Source of the DNA: DATLYH01 sp035575035
GTDB lineage: Bacteria > Planctomycetota > Planctomycetia > Gemmatales > Gemmataceae
Length of the DNA: 64,000 nucleotides
Direction of reading: 5' to 3'
Assembly (NCBI GenBank): GCA_035575035.1
Contig: DATLYH010000182.1
Location: 1 to 64,000 of the forward strand
Part shown: positions 41,490-50,423 of the stretch, piece by piece
Layout of the letters: every line of letters begins with the position of its first letter
How positions within the stretch are numbered: the first letter of the stretch is position 1
Notes under the pieces: model-generated
Database searches by the model: none
What the model was told of the DNA's origin: nothing
The model's input: the letters and a program-made list of their open reading frames with translations, nothing else
Program-made: the position numbers and the translations under genes

Positions 41490-42281
41490 ATGACCGTCGA
41501 GGAACTGCGGCACGAGATCCTGGACATGCTCCAGTCCGTCTATGTCCTGAGCGCCCGCCTGAAAGTGCTCCTGCCCGAAGATGCGCGGGAAGCGCGGGAG
41601 GTCATTGAGCAGCTGCTCAAACGGGCCCGGCTGTGCAAGGACCGGGTGACCGGCGTGGCCCCCACTCCGGTGGTGGAGCGGCCCGAACTCTCCCCGACGC
41701 TGCCCCGGCTGCGGGCCGTCGTCGTCGAGGACGACCCCAACATCCGCGAGTACATCATTGATGTCCTCTCCCGGCAATGCGGCCATGAGGTGGTGGCGAC
41801 GGCCTCCAGCGGACCCGACATGGTCCGCCAGGTGTTGACCAAGACGCCCGACCTGGTGGTCTTCGACATTCACCTGCCCGGCATGGACGGGCTCAGCGCC
41901 CTGCACGAGATCAGCAAACAGCACGCCGTCGCCGCCGTCGCGGTGACCGGCGACCGCGACTCCGAGCTGTTACAGCGGGCCCTGGAAGACAACATCCTCG
42001 CCTATCTGCTCAAGCCGATCGACGCTCAGCAGCTGATATTCGCCATCCAGCTCGCCTGGGCACGCTTCAACGAGTTCTGCACCCTGAAGTCGGAGAACCA
42101 GACCCTGCAGAAAAACCTGCAAGACCGCAAGATTATCGAGAAGGCCAAGGGGGCGCTAATGAAGCGGCACCGCTGGACCGAGGACAAAGCCTTCCGCACC
42201 CTGCAAAAACGGGCCATGGACCTGCGCCTGCCGATGGTCCATCTGGCTCAGGAAATCCTTAACGGCCGGGACCTGGAGTAA
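41490..42281 (+). CDS. ANTAR-domain response regulator with helical N-terminus
   Basis: A 263-residue response regulator. Residues 1-55 form an extra helical region (TVEELRHEILDMLQSVYVLS) with a His at position 8, reminiscent of a kinase dimerisation helix. The receiver domain spans about 74-180, with acidic pocket Glu80/Asp81/Asp82, phospho-acceptor Asp126 (VVFDIHLPG), Thr153 and Lys175. The C-terminal ANTAR RNA-binding helices follow (KIIEKAKGALMKRHRWTEDK, AFRTLQKRAMDLRLPM). ANTAR proteins act on leader RNA to prevent termination. ATG 41490 has GAGGTGAT upstream. No cognate kinase is next to it. Confidence 0.93.
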   Translation: MTVEELRHEILDMLQSVYVLSARLKVLLPEDAREAREVIEQLLKRARLCKDRVTGVAPTPVVERPELSPTLPRLRAVVVEDDPNIREYIIDVLSRQCGHEVVATASSGPDMVRQVLTKTPDLVVFDIHLPGMDGLSALHEISKQHAVAAVAVTGDRDSELLQRALEDNILAYLLKPIDAQQLIFAIQLAWARFNEFCTLKSENQTLQKNLQDRKIIEKAKGALMKRHRWTEDKAFRTLQKRAMDLRLPMVHLAQEILNGRDLE

Positions 42282-42359
42282 GCTTTTCCCCGCGAATTCC
42301 GACCGGCGACCGGCTACAATGACCACACGGGCCTTTTTACCCTGGAAAGGAGGCGCCCG

Positions 42360-44270
42360 ATGGCCAGGAAAAAACGGAAGCCGGGAGGCGACCGGTCGAA
42401 GCGTCGCCGGCGGACAGAGCCGCCCGAGTCCTTGGATCTGCCCGATCGACGGGCCATCGAAGGGATGATGCGGCAGTTGCTCGGCGAACTGGGCGGCGTG
42501 GGACCGGGAGATACGCCGCTCGACCAGGCCCAGGCGCTGATGTACCAGGCCTTCGAGGAAAACGACCCGACGGAGCGCGTTCGGCTGGCGAAAGAGGCGC
42601 TGCAGATCTGCCCCGACTGTGCCGACGCCTACACCGTCCTGGCCGAGCATGCCCCGAGCCGCAAGGAGGCACTGGAGCTGTACGAGAAGGCCGTGGTCGC
42701 CGGTGAGCGGGCCCTGGGGCCCGACCTCTTCCGCGAGGCGGTCGGCGACTTCTGGGGCATCCTCGAAACCCGCCCCTACATGCGCGCCCGCTTGGAGTTG
42801 GCCCTGGCCCTGTGGACGGTCGGCCGACGGGACGAGGCCATTGGCCACCTGCAAGAATTGCTCCGGCTCAACCCGGACGATAACCAGGGCGTCCGCTACA
42901 CCCTGGCCGGCTTCCTGCTCGACATGGATCGCGACGACGACCTGGAGCGTCTCCTGCGGCAATACCCCGACGAGGGCACGGCGGCCTGGGCCTACACTGC
43001 GGCGCTGCTTGCCTTCCGCCGGCAGGGCGATACGCCGGAGACGCGGCAACTGCTCCAGAAGGCACGCAAGGCCAACAAGCACGTACCCGCCTACCTGCTG
43101 GGCGAGAAGTTCCTGCCCCGCGAGCAGCCCCCTTACTATGGTCTCGGCGACGAGAACGAGGCGATCATTTACGCCAGCAGTTTCCTGGCGGGCTGGAAGT
43201 CCACCCCGGGCGCCATTGCCTGGCTGCGGGAGGTAGCCGGCAAGCCTGCGCGGAAGAAACGCATCCGCACCCCCCGCACCGAGGGACCGCTCCCCGTCGT
43301 CAAGCAGCGCCTCAGCCGGCTGCCGCAACCGGCCGACGTCTGGCAGTGCGACTACCGCCAGCTCCCCGTCTGGACCGACTTCGGCGGCGAGCGGAAGCAT
43401 CCCTGGGCACTCTTGATCACCAGCCGCGACGACGACCTGATCCTCGCCCATGACCTGAGCGAGGAGTCCCCTTCGGCCGACCGGCTCTGGGACAAGTTGG
43501 CGCAAGCCATGGAACGGCCGCTGGCCGGCGAGCCACATCGGCCTACCGAACTACAGTTCCGCGACGCCGCGGTCTGGCAGGCGCTGCGTCCCCACCTGGA
43601 GGAAATCGGTATCACTTGCGTCCCGGCCGAGGATCTGGACCAGGTAGACGCGCTGTTCGGCGGCCTGGCGGATCATCTCCGGCAGGAGGAGCCGCCCAGT
43701 CTGCTGGACATGCCGGGGGTCACGGCTGAGCAGGTGGGTAGCTTCTACCAGGCGGCGGCTTCCTTTTACCGGCAGGCACCGTGGAAGAAGCTCGGCTACG
43801 AACAGGCTATCCGGGTGGAGTGCGACCGGTTCCAGGGCGGCCCCTGGTACGCCGTGCTGATGGGACAGTCGGGCCTGACGCACGGCCTAGCCCTGTACGA
43901 AGACCTCACTGCCCTGCGGGAGACGTGGGCCGACACCGCCTCGGATGAGGAGAATGCCCGGCGGACCGTGGCCACCACCGTCCTGTTCGGCGAGCCGGAC
44001 GCCATTCATCCCAGTGAGGTTGAGGCGGCCCGGCACTACGGCTGGGAAGTGGCCCGGCCCGACGCCTATCCGTGGGTCTTCCACAAGGAGCGCGGGCTGA
44101 CGATTCGCCCGCCGTTGAAATGGGAGCTGGAACTGATGGAAGCCTGCCTGCGCACGGTCCCCGGCTTCGTGGACCGGCGCCGGCCCGATGACCCGTCCCC
44201 AGAGGAGGTGACGGTACCAGCAGCGGGCGGAGAGTTGCGCCTGACCCTGGCGTGGGTGCCCGACGATTAG
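42360..44270 (+). CDS. TPR protein, ST7-like with C-terminal unknown domains
   Basis: A 636-residue soluble protein. After a basic Lys/Arg-rich start, residues 50-250 form TPRs resembling the ST7 family (AKEALQICPDCADAYTVLAE, MRARLELALALWTVGRRDEA, LRLNPDDNQGVRYTLAGFLL). The rest, from about residue 300, contains a separate globular region with LPQPADVWQCDYRQLPVWTD and, later, GGPWYAVLMGQSGLTHGLAL, which I connect with the DUF6930/DUF7309 families only from memory. No enzyme motif is evident. AAAGGAGG precedes ATG 42360. It is transcribed from its own region, 78 bp after the ANTAR gene, and converges on the small protein gene with a 4-bp overlap. Confidence 0.85.
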   Translation: MARKKRKPGGDRSKRRRRTEPPESLDLPDRRAIEGMMRQLLGELGGVGPGDTPLDQAQALMYQAFEENDPTERVRLAKEALQICPDCADAYTVLAEHAPSRKEALELYEKAVVAGERALGPDLFREAVGDFWGILETRPYMRARLELALALWTVGRRDEAIGHLQELLRLNPDDNQGVRYTLAGFLLDMDRDDDLERLLRQYPDEGTAAWAYTAALLAFRRQGDTPETRQLLQKARKANKHVPAYLLGEKFLPREQPPYYGLGDENEAIIYASSFLAGWKSTPGAIAWLREVAGKPARKKRIRTPRTEGPLPVVKQRLSRLPQPADVWQCDYRQLPVWTDFGGERKHPWALLITSRDDDLILAHDLSEESPSADRLWDKLAQAMERPLAGEPHRPTELQFRDAAVWQALRPHLEEIGITCVPAEDLDQVDALFGGLADHLRQEEPPSLLDMPGVTAEQVGSFYQAAASFYRQAPWKKLGYEQAIRVECDRFQGGPWYAVLMGQSGLTHGLALYEDLTALRETWADTASDEENARRTVATTVLFGEPDAIHPSEVEAARHYGWEVARPDAYPWVFHKERGLTIRPPLKWELELMEACLRTVPGFVDRRRPDDPSPEEVTVPAAGGELRLTLAWVPDD

Positions 44271-44488
44271 AAAGAGCGCGGAAATCTAGTTCCTCTGGAC
44301 AACTTGGCAGGGGTAGGGCAAAACTCGGTCAACTGATCCAGGTAATCACCCGGCTCGGTCAGTGAAATCTCTTCATCCGCCTCGAGAAAGGTGACCATCA
44401 CCTGCACCGGGTGGTCCGGCAGTTCCTCCGGCGGCGGGCTTACCCGACCGTCCGGGCGCAGTATGGTTTCCAGCGTCTTCGTATTCAT
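44267..44488 (-). CDS. Small antitoxin-like or accessory protein
   Basis: A 73-residue protein beginning MNTKTLETILRPDGRVSPPP, then EELPDHPVQVMVTFLEADEE. The beginning is a short strand-loop-strand like the N-terminal half of AbrB/DUF104-type antitoxins (a substituted 'xxVTLDSDGRVxLP' arrangement), and the C-terminus is acidic then basic. ATG 44488 lies nine bases after GAGGAG; ATG 44497 would sit directly on that site. It is 34 bp downstream of the Gemmata-type protein gene on the same strand, with no toxin-like PIN partner. Whether it is part of a toxin-antitoxin pair is uncertain. Confidence 0.6.
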   Translation of the reverse strand: MNTKTLETILRPDGRVSPPPEELPDHPVQVMVTFLEADEEISLTEPGDYLDQLTEFCPTPAKLSRGTRFPRSF

Positions 44489-44522
44489 CACCCTCATCTC
44501 CTCGGGCTGCTCCAGGGCAACG

Positions 44523-45173
44523 CTATTGCTTGCCGAGCAGCAGGTCGATGACCCAGCAGCCGCGGACGTGCTCGCCGGGCCGGCGGCAGTGGGCGAGGAT
44601 GTCCGCATTGTCGCAACCAGCCTCTTCGAGCGCATCGGCGAGAAGGGGCATATCCTCGAAGCGGCGCTCGTCGTAGATGGCCTGCGCGATTTTCCGAATG
44701 GTGCTGTCGTTCCATGTGAGCCAGGACCAATCGACGTGAACCGGGCGAAAAGGATTGCCGAAGACATCACGGACAATGCGGCAGACCGTTTCCCTAACAG
44801 CGATTCTGCCAGTCGGGCGTGCCGCGAATGGAATCCAGCCGACGGCTCCCTCGGTGAGCCAGGCTATGAACCTATCGCTGAGGATCTCGCTCTGCTCCCT
44901 GGTGGTGATCAGGGCGGCCTTTGCCAAGAACTCCCAAACATCGGCTTGGGCATCCGCGCGGGCTGCTTCCAGTTCCGCAATTGTTGCCCGTCCATCTGCG
45001 AACCGTTCAGCTACCTCCACGGCCTTGCCGCTTGGCCTACCATCTAACCACCGCCAGAACCGGCGGCAGCATGCCACCGCAAACAGTCGTAACTTCCGGT
45101 CGTCTGCCCTGGTCCGTAGGACCCCCAGCATCGCCGCTGGATCGGTACAGACCAACCACTCGGCTTCGGTCAT
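44523..45173 (-). CDS. Gemmata-type family protein of unknown function
   Basis: A 216-residue protein of a family multiplied in Gemmata-lineage genomes. Recognisable features are MTEAEWLVCTDPAAMLGVLR, the DRKLRLFAVACCRRFWRWLD helix, the FGNPFRPVHVDWSWLTWN loop and the C-terminal DALEEAGCDNADILAHCR...RGCWVIDLLLGKQ motif. It is largely helical and soluble. No catalytic motif is apparent. A GGAGGAA site precedes the ATG. It may be cotranscribed with the small protein 34 bp downstream. The function is not known to me. Confidence 0.85.
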   Translation of the reverse strand: MTEAEWLVCTDPAAMLGVLRTRADDRKLRLFAVACCRRFWRWLDGRPSGKAVEVAERFADGRATIAELEAARADAQADVWEFLAKAALITTREQSEILSDRFIAWLTEGAVGWIPFAARPTGRIAVRETVCRIVRDVFGNPFRPVHVDWSWLTWNDSTIRKIAQAIYDERRFEDMPLLADALEEAGCDNADILAHCRRPGEHVRGCWVIDLLLGKQ

Positions 45174-45184
45174 GCAATGCTTCC

Positions 45185-45322
45185 TCCAACCGGCGTCAGC
45201 TGGTCGGTCGAGGCGCTGAAGGGTACACCGGCCAGCTCACGCTGGCCGCCTCTCTTCTTCCTCACCACTTACCCGATGGCGTATTGCGCTGAAGGGTACA
45301 CCGGCCAGCTCACGCTGGCCGC
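45185..45322. repeat. Duplicated 37-bp unit, CCGGCC palindromic family
   Basis: A 37-base unit starting GCGCTGAAGGGTACACC occurs twice, identically, at 45213-45249 and 45286-45322. Its core CGGCCAGC...GCTGGCCG is a hairpin. A third related segment (GGCGTCAGCTGGTCGGTCGA) leads into the first unit. It lies between the divergent 216-residue protein gene and the heme protein gene. Confidence 0.85.
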
Positions 45323-45408
45323 TCGCCTGGCCGGCACTCTGGTAATCCAGTTCCGATCACGCTATCCTGCATCTGTTCGCCTTGCTACATCCAGAGGTCC
45401 TCACGCCG

Positions 45409-48400
45409 ATGCACCGATACGCACCGCTTCTTGCCCTCTTGCTGCTTTCCGCCATTACACTCAGCCAGGGCGATTCGGGTAAGGACAAGCCCGCCGCCGA
45501 CAAGGATTACGCCGCCGAGCTGCCGCGCATCCCGCCGAAGGAGCCGGCCGAGGCGCTGAAGACCTTCCAGCTCCGGCCCGGCTTCCGCATTGAACTGGCC
45601 GCCGCCGAGCCGCTTCTCCGCTCCCCCGTTGCCATCGACTTCGACGAGAACGGCCGAATGTTCGTCGCCGAGTATCCCGAGTACAACCAGTACGCCAGCA
45701 AGAAATCCCACGGCCGCGGCTGCATTCGCCTCCTGGAAGACACCGACGGCGATGGTCGGTTCGACAAGAGCACTGTCTACGTCGATGACCTGGACTCACC
45801 CGTGGCGGTCGCCTGCTGGGATGGCGGCGTCTTTGTCGGGGCCGTGCCGGACATCCTCTATTGCAAGGACACCGACGGCGACGGTAAGGCCGATGTCCGC
45901 AAGCCGGTCTTCACCGGCTTCGGCCGGGACGCGGCGGGCGAGGCAATGCTGAACTCGTTCCGCTGGGGGCTGGACAATCGCTTCCATCTTTCCACCGGCT
46001 ATGCCCCCGGCAGCGTCCGCCGCGCCGACCGACCGGATGACCGGCCGGTGGCCGTCCGCGGGCAGGGTTTCCTCTTCGACCCGCGCCCCCTCACCCTACC
46101 CTCTCCCTCAGATGGGGGAGAGGGTAGAGTGAGGGGAGGTGGCTTCGAGCTGATCTCCGGCGGCGGCCAGCACGGCATGAGCATGGACGACTGGGGCCGG
46201 AAGTTCGTCTGTGCCAACAGCGACCCCGCCCATCTGATCATGTACGACAGCCGCTACCTCGCTCGCAACCCGTACCTGCAAGCGCCGGCCGCCGCGGTCA
46301 ATATCGCCCCAGAGGGGAAGTACACCAAGCTCTTCCGCGTCAGCCCCGTCGAGCCGTGGCGTGAGCTGCGCACCCGGTTGCGGCGCGAGAAGATCATCCC
46401 CGGTTCCGATGAGGGAGGCGAGCCATCCGGCTTCTTCACCGGGGCGACCGGCATCACCGTTTACCGCGGCGATGCCTGGCCGGCCGAGTACCGCGGCAAC
46501 CTCTTCGTCGGCGAGGTGGCCAACAACCTCGTCTATCGCGCCCGGTTGGAACCGGACGGCGTCGGCTTCAAGGCGGTCCGGGCCGACAAGGACGTCGAGT
46601 TCCTCGCCTCCCGTGACATCTGGTTCCGCCCGGTCCAGTTTGCCAACGGGCCTGACGGCTGCCTCTACGTCATCGACATGTACCGCGAGCTGATCGAGGG
46701 GGCCGCCTTCCTGCCGCCACAGATCCTCAAGCACCTTGACCCCAGCAGCGGTGTCGATCGCGGCCGAATTTATCGGATCGTGCCGGTGGGATTCAAGCGG
46801 CCCCCGCCGCCGCGACTCGGCAAGGCGTCCACGGCGGAATTGGTCGCGCTTTTGGAACACGCCAACGGCTGGCACCGCGACACCGCCTCGCGCCTCCTCT
46901 ACCAGCGGCAGGACCCCGCGGCAGTCGCACCCTTGAAGAAGCTGGCGGCCGAGTCAAAGTCGCCGCTTGGTCGGCTGCATGCCCTGTATGCCCTCGATGG
47001 GATGGCCGCCCTGGAGCCGGCCCTGGTGCTGCGGGCACTGAATGATCCTGAGCCGCGCGTCCGTGAGCATGCCGTCCGGCTGGCCGAGCGCTTCGCGGCG
47101 ACGCCGCAGGTACAGGCCCGGCTGGAGCAGATGACCGACGACCCCGACCTGCGCGTCCGCTATCAACTGGCGTTCTCACTTGGCGCGGTCAAGGGGGAAA
47201 TGCCAACGCGAGCCCTGGTCCGGCTGATGCTGCGCGACGGCGGCGACCCGTGGGTCCGCCTGGCAGTCCTCAGTTCGGTGAGTGAGCGGGCCGGCGAGGT
47301 CTTCCGCCTGCTCCTTGCCGACCGGGCCTTCCGCGCCGCTCCGCACGGCCGCTCGCTGCTGGCCGAGTTGGCCGGACAGGTCGGCGCGGCCGGTCGAGCG
47401 AACGACCTGACTGCGGTGATCAAGTCCCTTGATGATCTGCCCCAGGACGAGAAGGCCCTGGCCCAGGCCATCGTCCGCGGCCTGGCCAATCGGCCGTCGC
47501 CGGCGGCACGCGAGCAGCTCAACGGGGCGGCCGGCAGCCGGGTCAAGGTCATCTTCGCGGAGTTGCTCCGCGATGCCCGGCAGACCGCGGCCGACGACAA
47601 GCGGACCGCCTCGGCCCGCACCGCCGCCATCCGCACGCTCGGCCTGGCTGATTTCGCCGAGGTCCGGGAGTTGTTCGGACAGCTGCTTCAGCTTCGTCAG
47701 CCGCAGCCGGTCCAACTCGCCGCCCTGGAGACACTCGCCCGCTTCGACCGGGCGGAAGTCCCGGCCCTGATCCTGGAAGCCTGGCCGACCCTCAGCCCGC
47801 AACTTCGGGCAACGGCGGCGGAAACCCTGTTCTCCCGTCCGGCGTGGGTCGCAGCGTTCCTCGATGCGGTGGAGCAAGGGAAGGTGGCCCGCGGCGACGT
47901 GGACCCGGCCCGTATCCAGTTGCTACAGGCATACTCCGACGAGAAGGTCCGCGCTCGGGCCGCCCGGGTCTTCGCCGGCACGGGCCCGGCCCGGCGGCAG
48001 GAGGTGGTGGACGCTTACCAGAAGGCGCTGCAATTACCCGGGGACGCAGCCCGGGGCAAGCAGGTCTTCGCCAAGGAGTGCTCGGCGTGCCATCGGCTCG
48101 AAGGAGTGGGGCACAACATCGGCGCCGACCTTTCCGCTGTCCGCGATCGCGGCCTGGATGCGGTCCTGCTCAACATCCTTGACCCCAACCGTGAGGTCAA
48201 GCCGCAATTTCTCAGTTACGTGCTGGCGACCCGCACCGGCCGGGTCATCACCGGTATGATCACCGCTGAAACCGCCACTAGTATCACCATCCGCCGCGCC
48301 GACGGCACTTCGGAGACGATCCTGCGCCTCGACATCGAGGAGCTGCGCAGCACCGGGCTATCGTTCATGCCTGAGGGGTTGGAGAAGCAGATCGACGTGC

Positions 48401-48444
48401 AGGCGATGGCCGACCTGCTGGCGTACCTGAATTCGATCAAGTGA
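45409..48444 (+). CDS. PVC-type c-heme protein, propeller-HEAT-cytochrome architecture
   Basis: A 1,011-residue exported protein. After a signal peptide (MHRYAPLLALLLLSAITLSQG) comes a seven-bladed-propeller-like region of the membrane-bound dehydrogenase type (VAIDFDENGRMFVAEYPEYN, MSMDDWGRKFVCANS, FANGPDGCLYVIDMYRELIE). HEAT-like repeats follow, then a C-terminal c-type heme module with CSACH at Cys891-Cys894-His895 (axial ligand in FAKECSACHRLEG). This is the PVC-type CxxCH family, probably an extracytoplasmic oxidoreductase or sugar-binding electron acceptor. At 46087-46143 a GC-rich palindromic repeat adds about 19 residues (LTLPSPSDGGEGRVRGGG) inside the propeller. The start ATG follows GAGG by 11 bases. 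Confidence 0.95.
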   Translation: MHRYAPLLALLLLSAITLSQGDSGKDKPAADKDYAAELPRIPPKEPAEALKTFQLRPGFRIELAAAEPLLRSPVAIDFDENGRMFVAEYPEYNQYASKKSHGRGCIRLLEDTDGDGRFDKSTVYVDDLDSPVAVACWDGGVFVGAVPDILYCKDTDGDGKADVRKPVFTGFGRDAAGEAMLNSFRWGLDNRFHLSTGYAPGSVRRADRPDDRPVAVRGQGFLFDPRPLTLPSPSDGGEGRVRGGGFELISGGGQHGMSMDDWGRKFVCANSDPAHLIMYDSRYLARNPYLQAPAAAVNIAPEGKYTKLFRVSPVEPWRELRTRLRREKIIPGSDEGGEPSGFFTGATGITVYRGDAWPAEYRGNLFVGEVANNLVYRARLEPDGVGFKAVRADKDVEFLASRDIWFRPVQFANGPDGCLYVIDMYRELIEGAAFLPPQILKHLDPSSGVDRGRIYRIVPVGFKRPPPPRLGKASTAELVALLEHANGWHRDTASRLLYQRQDPAAVAPLKKLAAESKSPLGRLHALYALDGMAALEPALVLRALNDPEPRVREHAVRLAERFAATPQVQARLEQMTDDPDLRVRYQLAFSLGAVKGEMPTRALVRLMLRDGGDPWVRLAVLSSVSERAGEVFRLLLADRAFRAAPHGRSLLAELAGQVGAAGRANDLTAVIKSLDDLPQDEKALAQAIVRGLANRPSPAAREQLNGAAGSRVKVIFAELLRDARQTAADDKRTASARTAAIRTLGLADFAEVRELFGQLLQLRQPQPVQLAALETLARFDRAEVPALILEAWPTLSPQLRATAAETLFSRPAWVAAFLDAVEQGKVARGDVDPARIQLLQAYSDEKVRARAARVFAGTGPARRQEVVDAYQKALQLPGDAARGKQVFAKECSACHRLEGVGHNIGADLSAVRDRGLDAVLLNILDPNREVKPQFLSYVLATRTGRVITGMITAETATSITIRRADGTSETILRLDIEELRSTGLSFMPEGLEKQIDVQAMADLLAYLNSIK
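46087..46143 (+). repeat. Palindromic repeat inserted in frame in a coding region
   Basis: CCCTCACCCTACCCTCTCCC pairs with GGGAGAGGGTAGAGTGAGGG across a short centre. The element sits within the heme protein frame, between FDPR and FELISGGGQHG, where related proteins normally run on directly, and its length is a multiple of three. It encodes LTLPSPSDGGEGRVRGGG. A related element is inside rlmN at 57367-57427. Confidence 0.75.
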
Positions 48445-49162
48445 GGGACGGCCGGGTCGCGATCACCAGGCGGAGCCAGGACCACGGCCGGCCGGGCGCC
48501 AGCGCGCGCTCCTCCACCTGCAGGCCCTGCCGCTCCAGCAGCCGCCGCGCTCCCGGCAGCAGGAACGTCAGGTAATACATGATGAAGGGCGGTGCGATGA
48601 GCAGATTACGGAGCCGCATGGCCGCGTTGAACAGATGGGCGAACCAGTAGCGGGCCGACAGCACAGGCGGCGGATACGAGGTCACGAAGACAAATCGGCC
48701 GCCCGGCCGCAGCACCCGGGCCACCTCGGCCACGAAGCGCGGTTCGTCCCGCGGCAGGATATGGCCATGCGCCCCGAAGCAAACGGCGATGTCGAACGCC
48801 GGGCCGAACGGCATGGCCAGTGCATTGGCCCGCACCAGGTCCACGGGGGCCGCACCGGGCACCTCAGCCATCCGCTGCCGACAGACTGCCAGCATTCCCC
48901 GGCTAAAGTCCAGACCAACCACGCGCTGCCGACAGAGCGGCCGGAGCAGCTCCATCGCGGCGCCCGTGCCGCAGCAGATGTCTAGCCCGGACTCGAAGGG
49001 GGCCAGCGGCCTCAGGTGCTCCGCCACGCCCTCAAGGATTTCGCGCGGCGTGCGGAAGGGGGTGTAGTCGAATTTCGGCGCCAGCAGGTCGTAGCCGTGC
49101 TCCGTGGACGAGAGGGCCTGCCGGGCCAGCTCGAAGAAGGTTGGACCTTGCGGGTGAAACAT
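48437..49162 (-). CDS. SAM-dependent methyltransferase with membrane-binding C-terminus
   Basis: A 241-residue class I methyltransferase: motif I is LDICCGTGAAMELLRPL (about residue 60), followed by VVGLDFSRGMLAVCRQRMAE and the LRPGGRFVFVTSYPPPV post motif. After the catalytic domain a hydrophobic segment (LLIAPPFIMYYLTFLLPG) could lie on a membrane, suggesting a lipid or quinone-type acceptor; that is an inference. Its stop overlaps the 3' end of the heme gene by 8 bp, so the genes converge. An AAGGGG site precedes the ATG. Confidence 0.9.
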   Translation of the reverse strand: MFHPQGPTFFELARQALSSTEHGYDLLAPKFDYTPFRTPREILEGVAEHLRPLAPFESGLDICCGTGAAMELLRPLCRQRVVGLDFSRGMLAVCRQRMAEVPGAAPVDLVRANALAMPFGPAFDIAVCFGAHGHILPRDEPRFVAEVARVLRPGGRFVFVTSYPPPVLSARYWFAHLFNAAMRLRNLLIAPPFIMYYLTFLLPGARRLLERQGLQVEERALAPGRPWSWLRLVIATRPSLT

Positions 49163-49437
49163 GGTTCGCCCCTTGCGGCGAAGGGACCTGCTTGGCTGCG
49201 CCCGGCAGCGCTGCGAGTCGGCCCCCTCCCCACCGGGAACAGAAGCATCCGCTCATTGTACCGCGCCGGGCATTGCTCCGGTGTTGGACTGTTCGGCCCG
49301 CCTGCTCTCTTCCCCTTGCCGCGGCCCCCGCCCTCAGCAGGCGGATCGGCGCAAGAATTGCAAGGTTGATCACCATTAGGCGCACGACCGCCGCTTCCGA
49401 GGGAGCAGCGGCGCACCGTCCGCCGGAGAGGTGTACC

Positions 49438-50337
49438 ATGCCGGAATACTCCAACACCCCGAACCTACCCCAGGCTCAGCCGAGCCCGCCGTCCGCGCCG
49501 CCGGTGGCCCAGCCTCAGCAAGTCGTCCAGCCGCAGCCCGCCGCCGTGCCCGCCACGCTGGAGACAGCGGACGATCTTACAGAGATGATCGTCTACAGCC
49601 ATTCGTCGCTTTTTTACTGGTGGCCCATCTGGGTGGTCGGCGCTATCCTCGCGCTGGCCACCTACTGGGAAGGGGTGCCGTACCGGCAGGTGGATGGGCA
49701 GGGCATCCCTCAGGTCAACGTGGCCGAGGAAGGCCGGACTCGAGACATCCATCGTCGGCTCGACGGCGACACGGTCGTCTTCCACCCTAGCAGCAACCTG
49801 GGCGTGGTCTTCTTCCTGACCGTGTTCCTCACGATCCTGATCACCAACGTCACGGTCCGCGGTCTGGCGTCGTTGGTGGTCATCCTGACCATCGTCCTGA
49901 CCACCGTCCTGCTCGCCTACTTCAACGTGTGGGACGAGGTCCTCGACTGGATGGGCGGCCTGAAGATCTACCTGAACCTGGGGGCTTACTTCTGGTTCTC
50001 GACGCTGATGTTCGCGGTCTGGCTGCTGACCGTGTTCGTCTTCGACCGCCTGAGCTACTGGCGGATCCGGCCGGGGCAGGTGACGCACGAGTTCGTCCTG
50101 GGGGCCGCCTCGCGCAGCTACGACACCGAGAACATGGTCCTGGAGAAGTTCCGCGACGACTTCTTCCGCCACTGGGTCCTCGGTTTCGGCTCCGGCGACC
50201 TGCACATCAAGCCCTACGGCTCCGACCGCGAGGAGATCGCGATCCCCAACGTCCTCTTCGTGGGGAGCAAGATCAGCGCCATGCAGCGCATGGTCGCGAC
50301 CGAGCCCGAGAAGTTCGGGCACGTGATCGTGAAGTGA
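49438..50337 (+). CDS. Multi-pass membrane protein of unknown function
   Basis: A 299-residue integral membrane protein. After a Pro/Gln-rich cytoplasmic tail (about 45 residues) it has a helix SSLFYWWPIWVVGAILALAT, then a soluble loop, and at least three further hydrophobic stretches (LGVVFFLTVFLTILITNVTV, LASLVVILTIVLTTVLLAYF and NLGAYFWFSTLMFAVWLLTV). The C-terminal 90 residues are soluble and start RIRPGQVTHEFVLGAASRSY, with strands resembling a PH-like domain. GGAGAGG precedes ATG 49438 by six bases. It is divergent from the methyltransferase. I know no function; a regulatory membrane role is possible. Confidence 0.8.
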   Translation: MPEYSNTPNLPQAQPSPPSAPPVAQPQQVVQPQPAAVPATLETADDLTEMIVYSHSSLFYWWPIWVVGAILALATYWEGVPYRQVDGQGIPQVNVAEEGRTRDIHRRLDGDTVVFHPSSNLGVVFFLTVFLTILITNVTVRGLASLVVILTIVLTTVLLAYFNVWDEVLDWMGGLKIYLNLGAYFWFSTLMFAVWLLTVFVFDRLSYWRIRPGQVTHEFVLGAASRSYDTENMVLEKFRDDFFRHWVLGFGSGDLHIKPYGSDREEIAIPNVLFVGSKISAMQRMVATEPEKFGHVIVK

Positions 50338-50423
50338 GCCGGGCTGCCGTTTGACAGCAACCCGGGGCGGCGGGCCGACGACTCCCACCGCCCCGGATCA
50401 CCTTATCGCTAAATCACCTTATC

